Shown one piece after another: positions 1 through 4,179 of a stretch of DNA of 5,259 bases. The notes under the pieces were generated by a model. That model was given only the letters and a program-made list of their open reading frames with translations. It had not been told where the DNA came from and did no database searches. The position numbers were made by a program, and so were the translations under genes. Source of the stretch: JBGSYJ01 sp041750915 (GTDB lineage Bacteria > Acidobacteriota > Thermoanaerobaculia > Gp7-AA8); contig JBGSYJ010000131.1 of NCBI GenBank assembly GCA_041750915.1, positions 1 to 5,259 of the forward strand, written 5' to 3'. Every line of letters begins with the position of its first letter. Position 1 is the stretch's first letter.

Positions 1-322
1 GGACTCCGCCTCGCTGCTGCCGATCCTCACGAGCAAGCAGAAAGGTCCGCTGCATGAGTTCGTGATTTACCAGGCCGGCTACGCATACGACGGCGCAATT
101 CGAGAGGGAAGCATCGTGCTGCTCGTCGACAAGGAGAACAAGGCGACGGAGCTCTACGACCTCGCGACCGACATCGGTCAGGAGAAAAACCTCATCGACG
201 ATTCGAAGCACAAAGATCTCGTGACGCGCCTGCACGCGAAGTTCCTCAAGTACAACGATCACAACAACGAAACCTTTGACGAGCCGCGAACGACCCCGCC
301 GGTCGGCGCTCGCCGAGAGTGA
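1..322 (+). CDS. Sulfatase, C-terminal end (5' end outside window)
   Basis: The open frame enters from the left edge (first full codon at base 2) and ends at TGA 320-322, giving 106 visible residues. The pattern is that of the C-terminal subdomain of type I (alkaline-phosphatase-fold) sulfatases: a DSASLLPIL stretch (the usual 'DG.SLLP.L'), then an IREGSIVLLVDK strand where family members have 'aIR.G.wKLi', then ELYDLATDIGQEKNLI, the common 'ELYDL..D..E..NL' closing motif, then a basic/acidic helix. The enzyme would hydrolyse sulfate esters, usually in the periplasm. The catalytic CxPxR or SxPxR site that becomes formylglycine lies upstream, out of view, so substrate class and activity cannot be judged. 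The next gene on the same strand, 127 bases on, is an FGE, the enzyme that activates sulfatases, which supports the call. A phosphodiesterase-like or other relative of the same fold is the main alternative. Confidence 0.85.
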   Translation, partial: DSASLLPILTSKQKGPLHEFVIYQAGYAYDGAIREGSIVLLVDKENKATELYDLATDIGQEKNLIDDSKHKDLVTRLHAKFLKYNDHNNETFDEPRTTPPVGARRE

Positions 323-449
323 CCCTGCCTCCAGAGGCCCACCTTTGGTTGCGGTCTTGAGCGCCCGGTTATTCGCGTCGCGCGCAGGCGGGCCACACAC
401 GGCACTGCTGTACGATGCGCGCAACCTGCTGCGACGAGCGAGGCTCACG

Positions 450-1466
450 ATGCGAAGCTGCGACTTGCTGACCGCTGTGGTTATGGCAGCCGTGGTGGCC
501 ACGGCCGCGTGCAGCGGAGAGAGCCCACCCGAGGCGAGCGCGCCGGAGGCTCTTCCGGGGATGGTGTGGATTCCGCCGGGCGCTTTTGCCATGGGCTCCA
601 CTGCCTCTCCCGAATCGCACCCTGTCCATGAAGTTCGTGTCGATGGCTTCTTCATGGACGAGACGGAAGTGACGAACGCCGAGTTTGAAACGTTCATCAG
701 CGCCACGGGCTACGTGACCGTCGCCGAGCGTGTTCCGAGGGCGGAAGATTTTCCTGGCGTGCCCCTGGATCAACTCGTGGCCGGTTCCGTGGTGTTCAAT
801 CCTCCCGCCGTGGCGGTTCCTCTCGATCAGCCGATGCGCTGGTGGAGCTTCGTTCCGGGCGCGAGCTGGCGCAATCCGGAGGGCCCCGGAAGTAGTCTCT
901 CAGAAAGAATGACTCATCCGGTGGTGCACGTGGCCTGGGAGGACGCTGCCGCGTATGCCCGCTGGGCGGGCAAGCGGCTTCCCACCGAAGCGGAGTGGGA
1001 GATGGCGGCGCGCGGAGGGCTCGCCGGCCGGCGCTACGTATGGGGCGACGTGTTTCAGCCAGAGGGCCGGTTCATGGCCAACACGTTTCAGGGTACGTTT
1101 CCTCACAGGAATACCCTCGAAGATGGGTTTGCCGGGACGGCACCCGTTCGCTCCTTCTCACCGAACGGCTACGGGCTGTACGACATGGCTGGCAACGCGT
1201 GGGAGTGGGTGGCAGACTGGTACCGGCCGGACACGCACGTTCATCAAGCGCGCGATAACGGCGTGGAGAATCCCCGCGGTCCCGTGGAGAGCCACGATCC
1301 GGCCGAGCCGGGAATCCCCAAGCGAGTTCAGAAAGGTGGATCGTTTCTCTGCACCGATCAGTATTGCTCCCGGTACGAACCGGGGATGCGTGGAGCCGGA
1401 GCGATTGACACTGGCAGCAATCACGTCGGATTCCGATGCGTGGTCGATGCAGCGACGGCGAGGTGA
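450..1466 (+). CDS. Formylglycine-generating enzyme (aerobic FGE, SUMF1 type), predicted lipoprotein
   Basis: This 338-residue protein is a copper-dependent oxidase that converts the active-site cysteine of sulfatases to C-alpha-formylglycine using O2. Visible landmarks: PGMVWIPPGAFAMGS (from about residue 36) opens the FGE-sulfatase domain; a PGASWRNPEGP segment and HPVVHVAWEDAAAYARWAGKRLPTEAEWE (to about 184) follow; then NGYGLYDMAGNAWEWVADW (to about 257); GGSFLCTDQYC (296-306); and GFRCV near the end. Cys301 and Cys306 (codons 1350-1352 and 1365-1367) match the catalytic, copper-binding cysteine pair Cys336/Cys341 of human FGE (C-x4-C). This separates it from EgtB, PvdO and other cofactor-less members of the fold. 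The ATG at 450 is chosen because it begins a basic-hydrophobic signal ending ATAA-Cys21, followed by a Ser/Pro/Glu-rich linker. A purine-rich GCGAGG lies six bases upstream. The lipobox is imperfect (Thr at -3). The frame is open back to a TTG at 276, but that part overlaps the sulfatase and looks non-coding. Likely cotranscribed with the sulfatase. Confidence 0.95.
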   Translation: MRSCDLLTAVVMAAVVATAACSGESPPEASAPEALPGMVWIPPGAFAMGSTASPESHPVHEVRVDGFFMDETEVTNAEFETFISATGYVTVAERVPRAEDFPGVPLDQLVAGSVVFNPPAVAVPLDQPMRWWSFVPGASWRNPEGPGSSLSERMTHPVVHVAWEDAAAYARWAGKRLPTEAEWEMAARGGLAGRRYVWGDVFQPEGRFMANTFQGTFPHRNTLEDGFAGTAPVRSFSPNGYGLYDMAGNAWEWVADWYRPDTHVHQARDNGVENPRGPVESHDPAEPGIPKRVQKGGSFLCTDQYCSRYEPGMRGAGAIDTGSNHVGFRCVVDAATAR

Positions 1467-1620
1467 TCCCAACCTGATTCGAGCTTGCTGGTGCAGCACC
1501 TCCCGCGATAGGTCCCTTGAAGTGGGTCTGACCAGGCGACGCAAATGATTAACAGCTAATTCGCTGATTCAGGAAGATATTCACTGCTCGCCATGCTGCG
1601 AAATCAAATCAGTCACCAAT

Positions 1621-1679
1621 CCGGACGATGCGGCCCTTCATCACGCAATCCAGCGATCACGTAAGTCAGGGCCGTCCGG
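1621..1679. repeat. Imperfect inverted repeat in convergent gap
   Basis: CCGGAC (1621-1626) and GGCCCT (1632-1637) are complementary, as a 12-bp arm broken by a five-base bulge, to AGGGCC-GTCCGG (1668-1679). The loop is 30 bases. It sits between the FGE gene (+, ends 1466) and the fasciclin gene (-, ends 1698), where a bidirectional terminator would be expected. There is no T tract on either side, so it is not a classical intrinsic terminator; it may only block 3' exonuclease or be chance in G+C-rich DNA. The rest of 1467-1697 shows no gene or other clear signal. Confidence 0.35.
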
Positions 1680-1697
1680 TAGGGTTGGTTCCGCTCG

Positions 1698-2210
1698 TCA
1701 CATCGGAGGCATGAGCACTGTGTCGATCACGTGAACGGTTCCGTTGCTTGCCATCACATCGGTTTTGACCAGGTGCCCGTCGTTGATCATCACCTGGTTT
1801 CCCATTGTGCCGATTCGCAGCATCGCACCGTTCGCAGTCTTTGCGGAGCTCATCGCCATGACTTCACGCGCGCTCACATTGCCCGGCACCACGTGGTACG
1901 AGAGCAGGGCACGAAGCTTGTCGCGGTTCTCGGGTCGCATCAGCATGTCGACCGTGCCAGCCGGAAGCTTCGCAAATGCAGCGTCGGTCGGTGCGAACAC
2001 CGTGTACGGGCCATCGTTCATGAGCATTCCGTCCAGCCCGGCAGCCTTCAGCGCGGAGACCAGTGTGGAATGCATGCCGGTCGACATCGCGACCTCGGCG
2101 ATATTCATGTCCGCACTCATCGATCCGTCCATCGAGGTGTCCATGGAGCTCCGGCACCCCGCCAGCGCCAGAACAGTCAACAACACCGTCGTCATCGTCT
2201 TCATCTTCAT
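1698..2210 (-). CDS. Fasciclin (FAS1) domain lipoprotein
   Basis: This 170-residue protein has a lipoprotein signal, MKMKTM followed by a hydrophobic stretch ending LAG-Cys19, and then one FAS1 domain. FAS1 hallmarks are clear: MNIAEVAMSTGMHSTLVSALKAAGL (about 35-59), the H1-type motif YTVFAPTDAAFAKLP (69-83), LLSYHVVPGNVS (102-113), and NGTVHVIDTVLMPP near the C-terminus (156-169), which is the H2 region. FAS1 domains mediate cell-surface or matrix adhesion; bacterial single-domain forms are secreted or lipid-anchored and their ligands are mostly unknown. The ATG at 2210 is chosen over the longer frame because GAGGAG lies nine bases upstream and a textbook signal begins there. The protein is unusually rich in methionine (21 of 170), with Met every fourth residue at 23, 27, 31 and 35 in the tether. 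It faces the FGE gene and appears monocistronic; no clear promoter could be picked in the 90 bases upstream. Confidence 0.95.
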   Translation of the reverse strand: MKMKTMTTVLLTVLALAGCRSSMDTSMDGSMSADMNIAEVAMSTGMHSTLVSALKAAGLDGMLMNDGPYTVFAPTDAAFAKLPAGTVDMLMRPENRDKLRALLSYHVVPGNVSAREVMAMSSAKTANGAMLRIGTMGNQVMINDGHLVKTDVMASNGTVHVIDTVLMPPM

Positions 2211-2219
2211 CTGAAATTT

Positions 2220-2225
2220 CTCCTC
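2220..2225 (-). promoter_or_regulatory. Ribosome binding site of the fasciclin gene
   Basis: On the minus strand, GAGGAG lies nine bases before the ATG at 2210. It decides the start: an ATG two codons further in would be spaced 15 bases away, and the upstream part of the open frame (to 2345) has neither a ribosome binding site nor a signal sequence. Confidence 0.75.
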
Positions 2226-2304
2226 TCCCCATGTACGCTCGATTGGTCCGGACGGATTCTCCCGGCTCTGGATATTGCGTGATCCAGTGTCCGTTCGATA
2301 TCCG

Positions 2305-2503
2305 GCCGCCTCGGTTCTGCTCGCTCCCGGAGTCAACTCGAACACGAGCGCGGGCAGTCAGGTCTCGATCTCCGGCAGCCCCGGCTACGACAACCTCGTC
2401 ATGGTCAACGGCGTCGTCCATCACGGAGAACGTTCGCAGCCAGGCTCTCGAGCTCTATATTCCGGATGCCATTCAGGAGACGACTGTTCTCACGGGATCG
2501 AGC
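2305..2503 (+). pseudogene. TonB-dependent receptor plug fragment, frameshifted
   Basis: Read on the plus strand, 2311-2418 encodes SVLLAPGVNSNTSAGSQVSI and then SGSPGYDNLVMVNGVV. After one extra base (CC at 2418-2419) the next frame continues with ITENVRSQALELYIPDAIQE and TTVLTG, to about 2503. Joined, this reads like the plug region of the large carboxypeptidase-regulatory/TonB-dependent receptors of Acidobacteria ('L.APGV ... ISG ... NL.MVNGVV..EN.R.Q...L.I.DAIQETT..T'), normally followed by an 'AEYGRF.GGV' motif that is absent here. Only about 65 residues of a protein that normally has roughly 1000 remain. There is no start, no barrel, and the frame is broken, so it is a relic. The left boundary is uncertain, somewhere between 2275 and 2311. 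The right boundary is near 2503, where a different relic on the other strand begins. Confidence 0.72.
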
Positions 2504-2814
2504 TGGCGGGGCTCTGTTATGCTGGCCGCTTCCGCAATGCGGTGGCGGTCCGCCGCATAGACCGCTTCCAGCGCGCCTGCAGCGGCGGCGTGAAGCCGGA
2601 CGCGCCCGCCCGCGCTGATCCGGTCATAGACGATCCTTCGAATGATGGTGTGATAGAAGCGGCAATCTTCGCCGGGCGAGACGTTCCTCCTGGTGACGAC
2701 ACCCAGACGCACGGCTTCTTCGAGCGTCTGATCGAGCTCGTGCTCCGGAACGCCGGTGAGGTGCGCGAGGGTCCTCACGTGTTGAGCCTTGTGACATGAT
2801 AGGGGCTCAATCGG
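2473..2814 (-). pseudogene. Fragment of AAA/STAND-type ATPase (regulator, cyclase or kinase family)
   Basis: The minus-strand frame is open from just inside TAG 2815-2817 to TGA 2473-2475. It encodes KAQHVRTLAHLTGVPEHELD, then LEEAVRLGVVTRR, RFYHTIIRRIVYDRI and RVRLHAAAAGALEAVYAADR. This is the pattern of the winged-helix end of ATPase domains in large signalling proteins (AAA domains of adenylate cyclases, LuxR/AfsR-like activators and kinase fusions): a Leu/Ala helix, 'L..L...G.V', then the 'F.H..iR..vY..l...R..LH...A..LE' signature. The codons for FYHTIIRR lie at 2635-2658. Similarity seems to run from about 2808 to about 2515; after IAEAA the reading becomes SITEPRQLDPVRTVVS, which looks like run-on into foreign sequence. 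The P-loop and everything N-terminal are missing, as are the downstream TPR or effector domains. A GTG at 2778 has no convincing ribosome binding site. A relic is much likelier than a 101-residue gene. The family name is approximate. Confidence 0.6.
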
Positions 2815-2836
2815 CTAAATCGGCAGAGTCAGCCCC
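2802..2836. repeat. Small inverted repeat with nested direct repeat
   Basis: GGGGCT (2802-2807) pairs with AGCCCC (2831-2836). The loop holds AATCGGC twice, at 2809-2815 and 2818-2824, nine bases apart. It lies about 75 bases before the start at 2910 and just outside the edge of the ATPase relic. It could be an operator or leader hairpin of the downstream gene or the scar of the junction, or it could be chance. Confidence 0.25.
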
Positions 2837-2897
2837 GCGAGCTCTCGATGGACACGCGGCGGTTCTCGCACCTGCCTCCCTTCACCCTGACCTGAAA

Positions 2898-2901
2898 GGA
2901 G
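2898..2901 (+). promoter_or_regulatory. Ribosome binding site of the HExxH protein gene
   Basis: AAAGGAGAA spans 2895-2903, with GGAG at 2898-2901 and eight bases to the ATG at 2910. This fixes the start at 2910 rather than the longer open frame from 2796, whose first 38 codons lack a ribosome binding site and precede the signal peptide. Confidence 0.8.
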
Positions 2902-2909
2902 AAGCCCTC

Positions 2910-3986
2910 ATGCGCGAAGCCCCCGCAGCCATGCGTCAGACGCTGTTCTTATCGATCCCACTCGCTGCCGCGCTGCTCGCGGCACCACTCACGCGCGCGG
3001 AGTCCGTATCAACTGGTTGTCCCTCTCTCGTGCGTGCGGGGGTGTGGGAGATTTCACAGAGCCGGAAGATCAGGACGAGCGCTGGCGCTTTCTTCGGCGG
3101 CAGGAATGAGAGGAATGTCAACGTCTCCGGAGCGCAGTGTGGCGATCGCGTCATTGTGACGGGCGAAAAGCGTAGGCTCGTCTTCGACCGCGTCGAAGGA
3201 GATCGATACGCGACCGAACCCGAGCCCCATTCCGAAGGCAGTGTGACTTTCACGATCGTCTACGAGATGACCGTGGAATCGCCCGAGAGCATGAGCGTCG
3301 ACCTGGTGATCAGAGGTCTGACATCCTCCCTTCCGTTCGGCGGCACGCGCGCGATCAGTTTCACCTTCGTCGACGACGCTCCCTCCAAACCGCTGGAGTG
3401 CGAATGCGACGCGTTCGACGGCTATCTCGATGAGCGCATTGCGGAGAACGAACTGTTCCGCAACCTCTACCAGAACCCGCGTTACTGGGAGAAGCCGGCA
3501 GACTTCCCCCAAAGCCCGAACTGGGATGCCTACGCGTATGAGCTGCTGATCAATGAGCTTGCTGAAGACGTTCCCTACGAGGCCGCCATCAAAGCGGTGA
3601 TTGAATCTACGAAAAGTGCGGATTACGGCGAAAGCGGGGACGCCGCCACTGAGAGTGAGTCCGCGCCGCCGGGGGCAACGACCGATACCGGCACCTGTGA
3701 GGTCGAGATTCTCGACGGCAAGCCCGACACCTGCTTTCCGAGAATCTTTCTGGATGAGGTGAAGTATCACGAGTCGCTTCACGCCACCCGCTGCGTTGAG
3801 ATGAGGACTCAGCGGAATCAGTGGCTGAATGCGGTATCAACTGGAGCTTCCCCACAAGGAGGCGAACCTCAGAGTTACAGGAACCTGGTGAACGATCCCC
3901 GTGAGGCTGGGCTCGAGGAAGCGCGCGCCTACCAGGCTTCAATCGAGTGGCTGAAAAACTGGAAGAGCCGGAACTGCGGAACCTAG
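2910..3986 (+). CDS. Secreted cysteine-rich protein with C-terminal HExxH motif, function unknown
   Basis: I do not recognise this 358-residue protein as a named family. Residues 1-32 form a signal peptide (MREAPAAMRQ, a Leu/Ala core, then a likely cleavage at TRA-ES), so it is exported. Residues about 37-155 form a beta-rich domain beginning CPSLVRAGVWEISQS, loosely like DUF3617-type periplasmic proteins. A helical middle holds a WEKPADFPQSPNWDAYAYEL segment, then an acidic Ser/Thr-rich linker (about 235-262). The C-terminal part contains KYHESLHATRC: His287-Glu288-x-x-His291 is an HExxH zinc-binding signature. GLEEARAYQ about 45 residues later offers Glu336/Glu337 as a possible third ligand, as in gluzincins. 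Eight cysteines follow the signal (37, 77, 164, 166, 263, 275, 295, 356), an even number that would suit disulfides in the periplasm. A protease role is possible but unproven; a metal-binding structural role is the alternative. It stands alone on its strand. Confidence 0.85.
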   Translation: MREAPAAMRQTLFLSIPLAAALLAAPLTRAESVSTGCPSLVRAGVWEISQSRKIRTSAGAFFGGRNERNVNVSGAQCGDRVIVTGEKRRLVFDRVEGDRYATEPEPHSEGSVTFTIVYEMTVESPESMSVDLVIRGLTSSLPFGGTRAISFTFVDDAPSKPLECECDAFDGYLDERIAENELFRNLYQNPRYWEKPADFPQSPNWDAYAYELLINELAEDVPYEAAIKAVIESTKSADYGESGDAATESESAPPGATTDTGTCEVEILDGKPDTCFPRIFLDEVKYHESLHATRCVEMRTQRNQWLNAVSTGASPQGGEPQSYRNLVNDPREAGLEEARAYQASIEWLKNWKSRNCGT

Positions 3987-4026
3987 TGGCTCTGTTGCCG
4001 GCAGGACGCGGTGCGCTGTGCTTGTA

Positions 4027-4050
4027 GTAGAGGGACATTCCGATGTCCCT
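4027..4050 (+). repeat. REP-like hairpin A (GTAG type)
   Basis: GTAG (4027-4030) is followed directly by a perfect 8-bp stem, AGGGACAT (4031-4038) and ATGTCCCT (4043-4050), around a TCCG loop; a ninth pair forms if G4030 pairs with C4051. GTAG before a hairpin is the recognition feature of REP elements handled by RAYT (TnpA-REP) transposases. It lies 40 bases after the stop of the plus-strand gene, in a convergent gap, a typical REP location. There is no T tract, so an intrinsic terminator is less likely, though it may protect mRNA 3' ends. A partner in opposite orientation lies at 4140-4163. Confidence 0.75.
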
Positions 4051-4139
4051 CGTTCCAGGGAGTGAAGCGGTACGACGTGTGGGGCATTCATTACGAGGTC
4101 GTCGCGCCATAACGCGCAAGTTCGAGACGATCCGAAGAA

Positions 4140-4163
4140 CGGCGGATCGGAATCCGCCGCTAC
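4140..4163 (-). repeat. REP-like hairpin B (GTAG type), inverted partner of A
   Basis: On the minus strand GTAG (4163-4160) is followed at once by CGGCGGAT (4159-4152), TCCG (4151-4148) and ATCCGCCG (4147-4140), a perfect 8-bp stem. The layout is the same as hairpin A: same GTAG, same spacing, same central ATTCCGAT, but with different outer stem bases that still pair perfectly. It ends 17 bases beyond the stop codon of the minus-strand propeller gene. Together with A it forms an inverted pair of about 137 bases with the GTAG ends facing outward, like a BIME-type REP doublet. Confidence 0.75.
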
Positions 4164-4179
4164 TTGATGGGAACGAGTC

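Noticed and set aside
276..449. N-terminal extension of the FGE frame from the TTG at 276
   Set aside because: It overlaps the sulfatase end, has low-complexity Arg/Ala/Ser translation, and puts the lipoprotein signal in mid-protein; ATG 450 fits far better.
323..449. Promoter between the sulfatase and FGE genes
   Set aside because: A TACGAT at 411 could be a -10 box, but no matching -35 lies at the right distance; cotranscription with the sulfatase is simpler.
450..1466. EgtB, PvdO or another non-FGE member of the fold
   Set aside because: The C-x4-C catalytic pair and the FGE-specific GASWRNPEGP and GNAWEW segments are present; no DinB-like domain as in EgtB.
955..1548. Plus-strand open frame of 197 codons
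   Set aside because: It overlaps the FGE gene in another frame; Arg/Thr/Pro-rich translation without family features, caused by high G+C.
1731..2282. Plus-strand open frames opposite the fasciclin gene
   Set aside because: His/Arg-rich antisense translations of a clear FAS1 gene.
2275..2799. Plus-strand open frame as an intact 174-residue gene
   Set aside because: Only the first third resembles a protein family (receptor plug); after the inserted base it is out of frame and then runs antisense to the ATPase relic.
3054..3782. Minus-strand open frame of 242 codons opposite the HExxH gene
   Set aside because: No ribosome binding site, no recognisable motif; the plus-strand gene has a ribosome binding site, signal peptide and paired cysteines.
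4024..4163. The two hairpins as ordinary intrinsic terminators
   Set aside because: No T tract after either stem, and the shared GTAG and ATTCCGAT core with covarying arms is better explained by a repeat family; some termination or mRNA-end role is still possible.
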